Origin: Sphingobacterium sp. ML3W
Lineage (GTDB): Bacteria > Bacteroidota > Bacteroidia > Sphingobacteriales > Sphingobacteriaceae
Assembly (NCBI RefSeq): GCF_000747525.1
Contig: NZ_CP009278.1
Location: forward strand, 3,038,001 to 3,102,000
Direction: 5' to 3'
DNA: 64,000 nucleotides
In this document: positions 51,868-60,680 of the stretch, piece by piece
Numbering within the stretch: position 1 is the stretch's first letter
Layout of the letters: the number at the start of each line of letters is the position of its first letter
Program-made: the position numbers and the translations under genes
Notes under the pieces: model-generated
Databases searched by the model: none
Told to the model about the DNA's origin: nothing
The model's input: the letters and a program-made list of their open reading frames with translations, nothing else

Positions 51868-52230
51868 ATGAAGTGGTCGATTATATTATTAAGCATATTA
51901 ATTATGCAATCTTGTCAAATAACTAATCTAGGTAAGAAAGATAGGCATTCATTATATATAAATACTACTATTCCAGCATACTCATCATTAGTAATTTCGA
52001 CTGAAAATGCGAAGTCATTTTCATTTGAGGCTTTAGCTAAGTCCAATGGTAATATCACATTGAAAACTCATGATACCGAACTAAATATGGATCAAGATAA
52101 TAAATATGCTTTAAATGTTGATGACAGTGAGAATGTAAAGTTCACAAATTCATCAAATCTTACTCGTGTTATTAAGCTGAAGATCTTCAACCATTCTGCC
52201 AGAGTAATTCAAAACATAGAGCAACTATAA
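51868..52230 (+). CDS. small lipoprotein of unknown function
   Basis: This 120-residue protein has a short signal and lipobox LIMQSC (Cys16). The mature part is predicted as a small beta-sandwich (SLYINTTIPAYSSLVIST, NGNITLKTHD, KLKIFNHSARVIQNI). It is not related by eye to the lipoproteins at 1116-1934. It appears monocistronic, and a weak hairpin with a T8 run (52234-52280) follows. Confidence 0.65.
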   Translation: MKWSIILLSILIMQSCQITNLGKKDRHSLYINTTIPAYSSLVISTENAKSFSFEALAKSNGNITLKTHDTELNMDQDNKYALNVDDSENVKFTNSSNLTRVIKLKIFNHSARVIQNIEQL

Positions 52231-52419
52231 CCTAGTAAGGGTGGACAAACTACTGAGCGTGCTATGCCTTACTTTTTTTTGTCATACAAATTTCTATCTG
52301 CAATGAAAGCTAATATGTGAAGACGTAATCAAGGTACCCTTATCAGAATATTTTTCAATTAGTCCCGATAGTAGCCTTGATATTTATTTCTTATTTTTGG
52401 GTTTCAATCCTAATATAAC

Positions 52420-53025
52420 ATGAAAAATAAGGAGATAGAAAGGATTATTGTTGAACGATATACTACAAATTGGGCTACGGAGTTTGAAAAACTGAAATCA
52501 GTCCTTAACGATTATTTGAAAACTCTCATATATAGCATTGAGCATGTAGGTAGCACAGCTGTGCCTGGTCTTTCAGCTAAACCCATTATCGATATAGATG
52601 TTATCATCAACAATAAAGATGGATTTGATAAGATTAAAACTATCCTTGAAAAACTAGGTTATACTTATTGTGGTGAAATTGGAATTCCTGGTAGAGAAGC
52701 TTTTAAAAGAGATTCACCATTAACACCTTTTGATGGTTCGGGTTACCAATGGCATCAACATCATCTGTATGTTTGTCTTGAAAATAGTGACAGTTTAAAT
52801 AATCATTTACGGTTAAGGGATTATCTGCGTACGCACCTGGAAGAAGCTCAGGAATATGGGAGATTAAAAACAGAACTAGCAGCTCGGTATCCCAATGACA
52901 TAGCAAGTTATGTAGAAGCAAAAACAGCTTTCATTCTTCAGATTCTAGAAAAGGTAGGTTTCAATCAGGAAATCTTATCAAAAATCGAACTGCAAAATAA
53001 AGCCCTTAAACCAGAGGCAAAATAG
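52420..53025 (+). CDS. GrpB/UPF0157 family protein (nucleotidyltransferase-like fold)
   Basis: This 201-residue protein has the GrpB hallmark IEHVGSTAVPGLSAKPIIDI (40-59) with Asp residues of a minimal-nucleotidyltransferase site, followed by WHQHHLYVC and LRLRDYLRTH. The length is slightly above the typical ~170 because of a C-terminal extension. These proteins are cytosolic and often annotated as possible nucleotidyltransferases. No clear neighbour relation is seen. Confidence 0.9.
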   Translation: MKNKEIERIIVERYTTNWATEFEKLKSVLNDYLKTLIYSIEHVGSTAVPGLSAKPIIDIDVIINNKDGFDKIKTILEKLGYTYCGEIGIPGREAFKRDSPLTPFDGSGYQWHQHHLYVCLENSDSLNNHLRLRDYLRTHLEEAQEYGRLKTELAARYPNDIASYVEAKTAFILQILEKVGFNQEILSKIELQNKALKPEAK

Positions 53026-53112
53026 TTCAAATATACCAATCCATAAATCCCTGTTTTCAGCCATATTAAGCAAAGATGAATAATAATATCTTTGTTAAAA
53101 AGAAACAAAAAA

Positions 53113-54189
53113 ATGAAAACTATATTTCGATTCTTCATTTCATCCATGGTTATTACTTTTGTTGGGTGTAATCCGCGAAACAAAGCGTCTGAAACTAATA
53201 AAGTAGAAGCTGTGGTTACGCAAAAAAACATAGCATTAACCGATTTCAAAAAGATTAAAGGTGTAGATAATGTACAAGATGTACCGTTTCAATTATTTAC
53301 CAAGCTTGATTCTATTCAGTTTTTTGTGGCTCCCAATAAAGATTCGGCTCACCTAAAAATTGCTTATAATAAGCTCGATAATTATTATGGATTTAAAGAA
53401 TTTGATGACTTCTATTCGATTCATTATAGCATTAGTAATAATATTTCGAATAGCATTGAAGCTTTTGTTTTGAAGTCAGAATTCACCGCAGCATTTGACT
53501 TGACTTTACAGGGTGTAAATCTTTATGAGATCAGAAGCAGCGTATTGAAAAAGTCACAAGATTTTGAAAATAAATCATTCAGTAAATTCGGAACGATAAC
53601 AGAAGTGTCAGAACAAGAATTTAAAACAGCTTCTAAAAATCGAGCCGATGAAGTTTTAGTGAAAAATCCGCAAGTAAAACTGCAAGATGGAAACTGGGTG
53701 TATACTGAAAACGCAAAAGAAATCATGATTGTACAACATGAGAATATCATTACAGAAGATGGAATTTTATCCAATGAATATATAGGACAGTCTCCTTCCC
53801 TTGATTTAGAGGTTTTCAAAGAAAGCTCAGCAGAAGCATACGATATGTATTATTCGTTTTATAATGTAAAACCCGAAGCAAATTTCAAAACATTTACCGG
53901 TGGTTATCCACAAGTTATCCCGAGTAAAAAATGGATTTCCTATGTCAATTCAAATAATAGTGTAGGAAGTGATTTTGCAATCAACAAATACTCGGAGCAA
54001 GTCTCTGATCAAGAAGACCTGTTGTATATAAACTTTACTAACTTCAAAATTGCAGACCAGACAAAAGCTTTTTGGGCGGATAATGAAACCTTTTATGCCG
54101 AAGTTTATCCTACAAATTCAGCTCCATCAAATGGGAAAAAGCAAAAGCCTGCTTTCATAAAAATTCAGTTGAAAGCTACCCTACTTTAA
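53113..54189 (+). CDS. lipoprotein of unknown function
   Basis: The start ATG at 53113 begins a signal peptide (MKTIFRFFISSMVITFVGC, lipid Cys19); a frame opening 21 bp earlier at a TTG is disfavoured. The ~358-residue mature protein has no recognised domain. It is mixed alpha/beta with several charged strands. It lies 87 bp after grpB and points at the opposing 54328-54864 gene. Confidence 0.65.
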   Translation: MKTIFRFFISSMVITFVGCNPRNKASETNKVEAVVTQKNIALTDFKKIKGVDNVQDVPFQLFTKLDSIQFFVAPNKDSAHLKIAYNKLDNYYGFKEFDDFYSIHYSISNNISNSIEAFVLKSEFTAAFDLTLQGVNLYEIRSSVLKKSQDFENKSFSKFGTITEVSEQEFKTASKNRADEVLVKNPQVKLQDGNWVYTENAKEIMIVQHENIITEDGILSNEYIGQSPSLDLEVFKESSAEAYDMYYSFYNVKPEANFKTFTGGYPQVIPSKKWISYVNSNNSVGSDFAINKYSEQVSDQEDLLYINFTNFKIADQTKAFWADNETFYAEVYPTNSAPSNGKKQKPAFIKIQLKATLL

Positions 54190-54327
54190 TTAAGGATTCT
54201 TCTCAATAGCAATAGTATCACTTAAACTATGTTAGTGAGATAATTAGATTATAATGCCTATAAGAAATCCCTTCTTACGAGTGGATTCCTATTAAAGAGC
54301 GTCTATCATCTTCTTTTTTATTTCAAT

Positions 54328-54864
54328 TTATTTAGTTTCCTGCGGCTGGCTTTTGTTAAAGATAAAGTAATTAAATAGCAATATAGATGCCGCACGTTTT
54401 GCTTTTGTGTTTGCGGGAGTAAGGTAGACTTCAATCTCACTATTTTTGAGCAATCCATTTTTATCCCAGGATAGATTCTTACCCGAACTGTTTATAATAG
54501 TTCCATCCTCTTTAATTATTGAAATTACATTTCCCTCTGCGTCAGTAAATGTTTCACCTGTCATCTTAGCTAGTAGGTTACCCTTACTATCTTTTAACTC
54601 GCCATTTGTTGAAAGCACTCCAACTTCCTTCCCTATTGCAGATAAATGTCCTTTTTCATTCATTGTTAATGCATCTTTGGTAATTGCATCTCCAATTGCA
54701 ATTTTTTCCAACACTAAAGTAGTGACACTCGTATCACCGACTAGGGAAGTTTCTTCTTTTGGCTGGATTACGACTGCTTTATTATCAATGGCTCCATTGC
54801 TAGATAAAAAAATAAAGAGTAAACCAGTGCTCGCTAAAGTGGTGAAAATTCTTTTCATAATCAT
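54328..54864 (-). CDS. secreted protein with repeated K-x-G strands, unknown
   Basis: This 178-residue protein has an N-terminal signal or anchor (MKRIFTTLASTGLLFIFLSS; the second ATG at 54856-54858 fits best with the signal). The mature part has short beta-hairpin repeats (EKGHLSAIGKEVGVL, NGELKDSKGNLLAKM, DAEGNVISIIKEDG, INSSGKNLSWDKNGLL), a MORN/WG-like look, and then a hydrophobic tail (AASILLFNYFIF). The function is unknown. Confidence 0.6.
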   Translation of the reverse strand: MIMKRIFTTLASTGLLFIFLSSNGAIDNKAVVIQPKEETSLVGDTSVTTLVLEKIAIGDAITKDALTMNEKGHLSAIGKEVGVLSTNGELKDSKGNLLAKMTGETFTDAEGNVISIIKEDGTIINSSGKNLSWDKNGLLKNSEIEVYLTPANTKAKRAASILLFNYFIFNKSQPQETK

Positions 54865-55430
54865 AAACTCGGTTAATGCTTACTCTATACAGTTTTCAGC
54901 TACCCTGTTTTATTTCAAACCCTAATATACAAATTATCAAAGAATTAACACAAGTTACTATTACATTATTTATATTCCCCAATAGTTGTTTTTTTTCATT
55001 GGTAATGTTACGTACTAACCTTTAAATAAAACCATGATTCTGCATACGAAAAGCGTCAACCGAATATTCTCTGGTGTTACTAAATTTTCAGAATCATTAG
55101 TAAAGAACAATTCGCCGTGTGACAATCTTAAAATTTTGTTTTCTATCGTATTTCAAGAAGTTACACCATCGGTTTATTACAGAACATCGCTTACAGAAGT
55201 ACATATGCTTTTTTGCCCACTGAAATAAGATATTCACTCTATTTAAAAAATGAAACCCTTTATCAATGTCATTTTACAGAAAAATAATCTCACTAATCTT
55301 CTTACAAAGATTGAACAACACTTTCTCCAAAATTTACAGTCCAAATTGTACTTAAAAGAACTTAGGGTTTTATAAATATTGGGATTGGCTTAACACCTTG
55401 ACCGGTCGACTTGATTTATTAGTTAGCATT
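54865..55430. other. 565-bp gap, at most a tiny ORF
   Basis: A 64-codon + frame (55034-55228) has no recognised similarity and ordinary composition. I cannot support it as a gene. The gap ends at the strong hairpin at 55431-55470. Confidence 0.35.
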
Positions 55431-55470
55431 CCATAAAAAAGAGCATCTAAGATGATGCTCTTTTTTATGG
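55431..55470. terminator. strong bidirectional terminator
   Basis: A perfect 17-bp inverted repeat (55431-55447 with 55454-55470, 6-nt loop) carries A6 and T6 runs inside the arms, placed 17 bp after the stop of the minus-strand NmrA-like gene. It is a classic rho-independent shape. Confidence 0.85.
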
Positions 55471-55487
55471 AGAAAATATAATTAATT

Positions 55488-56336
55488 TTATCCAGCTAAA
55501 GCTTCTTTTACAACAGATGCAAGTGGAGTAGTTGGACGACCTATCAAAGCAGAAAGCTGTTTTTCATTATTATACAAATCATCGTTTGCCGCTCCAGTAT
55601 CAAAACTTGCAATAGCTGTGGCTAATGCTTCTGGTAAACCAGCTCCAATTAAAGCTGCTGCATAATCTGATTCACTTAAATTTTTATATGGAATAACTTT
55701 TCCTGTTTGATTTGATACCTCAGCCGCTAAATCTGTTAAAGTATAAGCCTCATCACCAGCTAATTCATAGATCTTATTTTGTTGATCCAAACTGGTTAAG
55801 ACAACTGCTGCCGCTTCGGCATAATCAACTCTTGCAGCAGATGATATCTTACCCTGTGCTGCGCTCCCAATTAAAGCTCCGTTTTGCAAAGCTGCAGGAA
55901 TAGAAGCAGTGTAGTTTTCAGTATACCAGCCGTTACGTAAGATAGTAAATGCTATTCCAGATAATTTTAGAGTTTCCTCAGTCAATAGGTGCTCGTTTGC
56001 CAATACCAATGAAGAAGTATCGGCATGTAAAAGACTCGTGTAAACAATCCATTCTACCCCTGCGTCTTTTGCAGCCTTAATCACATTCTCATGCTGAGTC
56101 TGACGTTGTCCAATTTCATTTCCAGATATTAATAATAAATGATTGACCCCTTTTAAAGAATCGGTCAAAGTCTCTGGCTTATTATAGTCAAACAAACGTG
56201 ATTCAATACCGAGATCAGCAGCCTTTTGAGTGTCGCGAACTAGCGCAATTAAATTGTCGCTTGCAGTTTTTTCTTTTAATTTCTCTACAACTAGACGTCC
56301 TAGATGACCAGTTGCACCTGTAATTCCTATTTTCAT
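55488..56336 (-). CDS. NmrA-like NAD(P)-binding oxidoreductase (QorB/YwnB type)
   Basis: This 282-residue protein has the atypical-SDR start MKIGITGATGHLGRLVVEKL (GxxGxxG), then ALVRDTQKA, LLLISGNEIGQRQTQHENVI and ILRNGWYTENY, which match QorB-like NAD(P)H:quinone oxidoreductases. It lies directly behind an Rrf2-type regulator gene (46-bp gap), the known YwnA/YwnB pairing. A palindromic TGTAA(N9)TTACA element sits in that gap, so the gene may have its own regulated promoter. Confidence 0.9.
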   Translation of the reverse strand: MKIGITGATGHLGRLVVEKLKEKTASDNLIALVRDTQKAADLGIESRLFDYNKPETLTDSLKGVNHLLLISGNEIGQRQTQHENVIKAAKDAGVEWIVYTSLLHADTSSLVLANEHLLTEETLKLSGIAFTILRNGWYTENYTASIPAALQNGALIGSAAQGKISSAARVDYAEAAAVVLTSLDQQNKIYELAGDEAYTLTDLAAEVSNQTGKVIPYKNLSESDYAAALIGAGLPEALATAIASFDTGAANDDLYNNEKQLSALIGRPTTPLASVVKEALAG

Positions 56337-56347
56337 AAATTCTATAT

Positions 56348-56366
56348 TGTAATAATTATTGTTACA
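56348..56366. promoter_or_regulatory. TGTAA-N9-TTACA operator candidate before the NmrA-like gene
   Basis: The 19-bp element is palindromic except for one base pair and the centre. It shares TTGTAAT-type half-sites with the larger inverted repeat upstream of the Rrf2 gene (56819-56851). This suggests that the Rrf2 regulator binds both promoters. Confidence 0.45.
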
Positions 56367-56382
56367 TTTAAAGCCAAAAAAA

Positions 56383-56793
56383 TTAGCGGAACTTCTTTGC
56401 GAAGTTTTCCAATGTCAACCCTTTTAACGCGTTAATAACCAATTGATCTGTGTCCGAAAACAACTTATCCAATTCCTTATTGATCTGTTTACCAACGGGA
56501 CACTGAGGATTTGTATTCAAATTCTTTTTACCCAGTACTTCAGTATTCTTGACTGCCACATAAATATCTGCTAATGAAATCTCACTACTCGATTTGTTTA
56601 AACGTGAACCTCCCTCCTTGCCTTTACGTCCTATAACAAACCCAGCATCTTGCAACGTACTCAATTCTTTCCTCACCATAGCTGCATTGATATTAATACT
56701 ACCCGCAATCCAATCCGAGTTCACCCAATCTTCGCCGCTATCGGCTAATAAAGTAAGTATGTGTAGGGCCGTTGAAAATCTTGTATTGTTCAT
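56383..56793 (-). CDS. Rrf2-family transcriptional regulator (YwnA-like)
   Basis: This 136-residue protein has the winged-helix start FSTALHILTLLADSG, recognition region MVRKELSTLQDAGFVIGRKG and GGSRLNKSSSEISLADIYVAV, which is the Rrf2 family. Only one Cys (in NPQCPVGK) is present, not the three of Fe-S Rrf2 members such as IscR, so it is more like thiol- or ligand-responsive YwnA. It probably regulates itself and the NmrA-like gene. Confidence 0.92.
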   Translation of the reverse strand: MNNTRFSTALHILTLLADSGEDWVNSDWIAGSININAAMVRKELSTLQDAGFVIGRKGKEGGSRLNKSSSEISLADIYVAVKNTEVLGKKNLNTNPQCPVGKQINKELDKLFSDTDQLVINALKGLTLENFAKKFR

Positions 56794-56818
56794 ATCGATA
56801 CAAATGTAAAAACATAAC

Positions 56819-56851
56819 TTTCAATTGTAATGCTTTTCATTACAATTGAAA
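56819..56851. promoter_or_regulatory. 14-bp perfect inverted repeat upstream of the Rrf2 gene
   Basis: TTTCAATTGTAATG (56819-56832) pairs perfectly with 56838-56851 around a 5-nt spacer. It ends 25 bp before the Rrf2 start codon. The position and shape suit an autoregulatory operator. Confidence 0.55.
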
Positions 56852-57053
56852 ATAATATGACATTTTAAATATAATTCACGTAAAACAGAGATAAATTCAA
56901 GAAAAATAACTCCATGCGCTTTTAATTTCTTTATTACTGATCAAGTTGGTTATAGGCCTTACCCAAAAAACTGAAAATAGAATATGTACAAGAATCGAAT
57001 GACCTGTTCACCGTCTACATGAAGTATAAAATATAAAGGGCGACCTTAATATG

Positions 57054-57167
57054 GTGTTTAATAATCAAACAAAACAGCAAGTTGGACGACAGCCGTGCAC
57101 AAAAATCTATGCAAACGGAATGGTGAAAAAGGAAAACGAAAATCAGAAATGCATATATCTCTTATAA
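57054..57167 (+). pseudogene. fragment of a second copy of the 57256-59211 gene
   Basis: The frame reads FNNQTKQQVGRQ and KIYANGMVKKENENQK before TAA 57165-57167. The intact gene downstream has YNNQTKQQVGQK and SIYANGMVRKKNDAQK (codons near 58577-58676). The fragment therefore derives from the middle of a diverged paralogue or a tandem copy. The rest of 56852-57053 shows nothing. Confidence 0.75.
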
Positions 57168-57237
57168 TATCCCTGATTCTAGGGGTATTGTAAGAGAACA
57201 ATTCTCTGTAATTTTGAAGTACAGAGAATTGATTCTC
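57162..57237 (+). other. two consecutive hairpins in the leader of the 57256 gene
   Basis: Hairpin 1: 57162-57174 with 57181-57193 (13 positions, wobble pairs). Hairpin 2: 57199-57210 with 57220-57231, 12 bp perfect, extendable outward to 57194 and 57237 with a bulge. The second ends 18 bp before the ATG. They could be a terminator of the broken upstream copy, an attenuator, or a translational control structure for the lipoprotein and immunity array. Confidence 0.45.
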
Positions 57238-57255
57238 CTATTCATATTCAAGTAG

Positions 57256-59211
57256 ATGTTAAAAAATATTTTCAGCACGATTATGGCAACATTAACCCTT
57301 GCTGCTTGTGCACAAGAATCTGCTATTACTACCTCTAAAACAGGTATTGAGTTGGTTCCATACCTAACGAAAAACAACACATACACGTATGTAGATAAAG
57401 ATTTAAACCCAGTCATAAATGAGACGTTTTCTTATGCGACTCCCTTTACGAAGACAGGATTTGCCATAGTTGGAAATCTAGATCAAGCATCAGCAATCAT
57501 CGACAGCAAAGGAAAAACCATTAGTCCCTACACGCATAGCAACATCTACATGAATGAGGTAAGTGGCTATACCTTACTCATAAGCGAAACTTCTTTTGAT
57601 AAAAAACTTCCATTTTGGAAATGGGATTGGAATATCATGAGTTCTGACATCAAAAAAACGGTTCCGTATAAACACCTAGAAGTTCGTGTACTCGAAACGG
57701 GTCAACTCCTGTTTGATAAAAAACTTGCAGATCAAGACGATGATTACAACTTTATAATTCATCCTATAGATGACAATCATTTTGTATGGAACGGAGATCT
57801 TTATAAAATTGCTAACAAAAAATTCAAGATTGTAAAACACCATATTGAAGAGGTATTGGACAAAGGGCGATACATCCCAGTTTCCAAGAACAAATTTGAA
57901 ATTTGGGAGAGCAAAACCAAGCAACCAATTTTAAGTAATTTAACGGGTAAAACAGCTATAGCCGTAACCCTAAATAATAAAGAAGTGCTTTTAGATTCCA
58001 TTAATCAAGATCGCTTTGCACCTGTAGTACCCAAAATACTTTACGACGCAAAAACATGCAACACTTACATTTATCCGCAATACGATAAAGCTTTTCCAAA
58101 ACAAATTCAAATCAACACGAAGGAACACGAATCGTTTTTAAAAGAAACTTCGCTGATTTATTCGGTCAATAATTCCCCTTATTTTATCCTGGGAAAGTTC
58201 AATTACGATCACGATGTTTGGAGATACGATTGGTTGTACTTGGATGATGAAGGAAATGTTCACGATCAAATTCCTGTTATGGATTTCTTTATTACCGATC
58301 AAGTGGGTTATAACCTTTGGCCTGATGCATCGATGCTCATCCCATTAGAAAACATAGAAAAAGACTGGCAATTAAATAAAATCAAATATGTGCAAGAATC
58401 GGATGATCTATTCATCATCTTACTCAAGCATGAAACCGAAAAGATAGAAAAAAAGGGTTTATGGAACCGTAACACCCAACAATGGGACATTGAGCCCAAC
58501 AATACCGACATCAGTATTTTGGATATGAAGCGTCATCTCTACGCGGTGCAAAAAGAAAAAGCGGGTGATTATATCATTTATAACAACCAAACGAAACAGC
58601 AAGTAGGACAAAAGGCTTACGCAAGTATCTATGCTAATGGCATGGTAAGGAAGAAAAATGATGCGCAAAAAGACCAGTATTTTTACATCGATTTAGAAAC
58701 TGGAAAAGAATACAAGGAACAAAAGGACATGAACGATTTTAAGAACATCCATCCCACGATTCTCCAGAGGGGAATTGTTTTAGCCAAAAAAAAAGCTGAA
58801 GACCATTACAGCGATAAATTTACCTATGCCTTACCCAACTGGGCGATGCTTACGGGTAATCCAGAAATGATAGCAGCAGTTCAAATTTATGGAAATGAAG
58901 GTATCCAAGTCACACTACAGCGTGTAGATTTTAAAGTTGATTTTAATAATGAAGCATCTATCCAGCGGTACGTAAACCATTTGAATAAGCAAATGAAAAC
59001 AACATTGCCGTTACTGGGCTATGTGTTGTTCTATAAAAATGTGTTAATCATGCAAAAAGATCCAAATTACGGTTTAGCCTTGAGTGCTTTTGAAGCATCA
59101 GAGATAACTCGTTACAACAGCGACAACACAACACCCAATATTTCTTTTATCACCTTAACCAAAGATTTGGAAATGGTGGAATCTACAGTCGAGTTAAGAA
59201 AAGATGCATAA
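57256..59211 (+). CDS. large WG-repeat-like lipoprotein heading the immunity array
   Basis: This 651-residue lipoprotein has lipobox TLAAC (Cys18). It consists of repeated strand-turn units (YVDKDLNPVINETFSYATPF, IDSKGKTISPYTHSNIYM, KKGLWNRNTQQWDIEP) like WG/beta-propeller-type repeats of Bacteroidota. The C-terminal ~100 residues are helical (ALPNWAMLTGNPEMIAAV). It is followed after 51 bp by small immunity-type genes on the same strand. A fragment of a related sequence precedes it, so this locus has been duplicated. The function is unknown; a structural or immunity role is speculation. Confidence 0.65.
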   Translation: MLKNIFSTIMATLTLAACAQESAITTSKTGIELVPYLTKNNTYTYVDKDLNPVINETFSYATPFTKTGFAIVGNLDQASAIIDSKGKTISPYTHSNIYMNEVSGYTLLISETSFDKKLPFWKWDWNIMSSDIKKTVPYKHLEVRVLETGQLLFDKKLADQDDDYNFIIHPIDDNHFVWNGDLYKIANKKFKIVKHHIEEVLDKGRYIPVSKNKFEIWESKTKQPILSNLTGKTAIAVTLNNKEVLLDSINQDRFAPVVPKILYDAKTCNTYIYPQYDKAFPKQIQINTKEHESFLKETSLIYSVNNSPYFILGKFNYDHDVWRYDWLYLDDEGNVHDQIPVMDFFITDQVGYNLWPDASMLIPLENIEKDWQLNKIKYVQESDDLFIILLKHETEKIEKKGLWNRNTQQWDIEPNNTDISILDMKRHLYAVQKEKAGDYIIYNNQTKQQVGQKAYASIYANGMVRKKNDAQKDQYFYIDLETGKEYKEQKDMNDFKNIHPTILQRGIVLAKKKAEDHYSDKFTYALPNWAMLTGNPEMIAAVQIYGNEGIQVTLQRVDFKVDFNNEASIQRYVNHLNKQMKTTLPLLGYVLFYKNVLIMQKDPNYGLALSAFEASEITRYNSDNTTPNISFITLTKDLEMVESTVELRKDA

Positions 59212-59262
59212 AAAAAATATTTTAAAACTGCGGCAGCACTAAACGAAAGACTGATTGAAGAT

Positions 59263-59556
59263 ATGGGATACTGTATCGCATCAGATAGAATTACGCTCGA
59301 TGGTTTAAAAGTTGGCTATATGTATCGCGAATATCCGGATAATGAACAAGACAGCGGTTGGAGGTTTTTTGCTGGAGACGAAGATGAAGAATACACAAAC
59401 TATCCAAATAAGACAGGCATTTTCGATGTGAATACGCTGGCGCATTATGACCCAGATATCATATCGTATTTAGATGCTATGTACGGATTGGCTTTTGGAA
59501 GGAATGACAACAATCAATTTGAAGAAGAATCATTTGATGGTGAAGGATTATCATAA
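59263..59556 (+). CDS. DUF2185 (Imm33-type) immunity protein
   Basis: This 97-residue cytosolic protein has the family's core SGWRFFAGDEDEEYTNYPN followed by GIFDVNTLAHYDPDIISYLD, which is the DUF2185/Imm33 signature (PF09951). These proteins are encoded next to polymorphic toxins and are thought to neutralise them. No toxin gene lies beside it. It is the first of at least six small genes in tight array. Confidence 0.85.
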   Translation: MGYCIASDRITLDGLKVGYMYREYPDNEQDSGWRFFAGDEDEEYTNYPNKTGIFDVNTLAHYDPDIISYLDAMYGLAFGRNDNNQFEEESFDGEGLS

Positions 59557-59575
59557 ATTTCAAAAATAAAATACT

Positions 59576-59998
59576 ATGTATGATATAGAAGTTTTATGGC
59601 ATGGGGTAAAAATTATTATTCATTATCGAATTTATGATGAAATTTCAAAATCTAAAGTTCAAACAACCACAGGTCTTGAAAAGTTGTGCACTTTCACACG
59701 GCATCATAACGGTTATATACGGGAAATCGCCATTTTAGCATTGATTCAAAAATTTCCAACGCAAAGCATCCCTTTTGTCGTACAGCTATTGGCAGAATAT
59801 GTCGTTGAAATAGCTATTTCCATCATCAAAGTAATTACAACAAAACAGCGCCAGGAAATTCAAGAATTTTTAAAAGAGAATCCTAAACATGCACAAACTA
59901 TTAGCAGTAAAATTGCCAGCTATTGGGATTGTTATTACAAATGGAACTATTTCAAATTGAAAGATTACCCAGCGTATAAATTATTAAACAATGAGTAA
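59576..59998 (+). CDS. small helical protein, immunity-array member
   Basis: This 140-residue protein is predicted all-alpha with HEAT-like helices (REIAILALIQKFPTQSIPFV, LLAEYVVEIAISIIKVI). It starts 19 bp after the Imm33-type gene, and its stop overlaps the start of the next gene (59991) by 8 bp, indicating coupled translation. I do not recognise the family. By position it may be an immunity protein with a HEAT-like scaffold. Confidence 0.65.
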   Translation: MYDIEVLWHGVKIIIHYRIYDEISKSKVQTTTGLEKLCTFTRHHNGYIREIAILALIQKFPTQSIPFVVQLLAEYVVEIAISIIKVITTKQRQEIQEFLKENPKHAQTISSKIASYWDCYYKWNYFKLKDYPAYKLLNNE

Positions 59999-60428
59999 AG
60001 TAATTAAATATAAAGAAGGAGACCTTCTGTCCATTCCACTGACCAACAGTAGAAAAGCTATTTGTAAGATTATTCTTGCCCCAAAAGGAAGGTTAAAACA
60101 AGTTATTGGTTGTACTGTTATTGGTGTACAGCAAAGTGTTGATTTGGAGGCGCTAGCGAATCAAGAATTTATTCCCATACGCTCAAATCCAAGAAACACA
60201 AAAAGTTTTTTTACCGGAAATCAACTCGTAAAAAATGGAACTTGGCCAATCATTGGGACCTCCTTATTGAGTGATACAGAATTATCGTTGCAATGGTTTA
60301 CGTACGCTTGCCAATTGTACCATAACGAAGAATTAATTCGCAATGCCAATGAGGAAGATTATAAAATTTACTCCCATTTAGAAGTTATGGGATTTGTGCT
60401 TGTAGACCAAATATTGACACAATGTTAA
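59991..60428 (+). CDS. Imm26-like immunity protein
   Basis: This 145-residue protein starts KYKEGDLLSIPL and carries SRKAICKIILAPKG and NGTWPIIGTSLLSDTE. That pattern (a beta-barrel that opens with GDhhxIPL and ends with GxWpxIG) is typical of the Imm26 family (PF15428). The start overlaps the previous gene. The cognate toxin is not in this window. The assignment is by eye. Confidence 0.65.
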   Translation: MSKVIKYKEGDLLSIPLTNSRKAICKIILAPKGRLKQVIGCTVIGVQQSVDLEALANQEFIPIRSNPRNTKSFFTGNQLVKNGTWPIIGTSLLSDTELSLQWFTYACQLYHNEELIRNANEEDYKIYSHLEVMGFVLVDQILTQC

Positions 60429-60480
60429 AGATCCATCTTCCCCACCCAAACCCTTTGGAATTCAATAATATAATATTTTT

Positions 60481-60567
60481 CATTTCTTAGCTCCAATTGA
60501 AGATTTTGAAAGTTTTGCGCATGAATACGCAATACTGGATTTCAATTTTAGGCTTACTATTTTCTAA
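60481..60567 (+). pseudogene. remnant of another array gene
   Basis: The frame ending at TAA 60565-60567 reads HFLAPIEDFESFAHEY then AILDFNFRLTIF. It has no start codon and lies in the 250-bp space between two Imm26-like genes. It looks like the leftover of a lost immunity-type gene. Nothing else is seen in 60429-60680. Confidence 0.35.
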
Positions 60568-60680
60568 AGGAATTAAATTATATTATCCAAAATATTTGAA
60601 GAATCTTGAAAGAAAAAGTAATGCTATTTACTAAAAAGTTAAATGCGAATAAAAGCTAAATTAAAATATATTGATGCGTT

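Noticed and set aside
54446..54925. 159-codon + strand frame
   Set aside because: Opposite-strand shadow of the 54328-54864 secreted protein gene; Ser/Pro/Phe-rich with no motif.
55034..55228. 64-codon open frame
   Set aside because: No recognisable similarity, signal or ribosome-binding context; could be chance in A+T-rich DNA.
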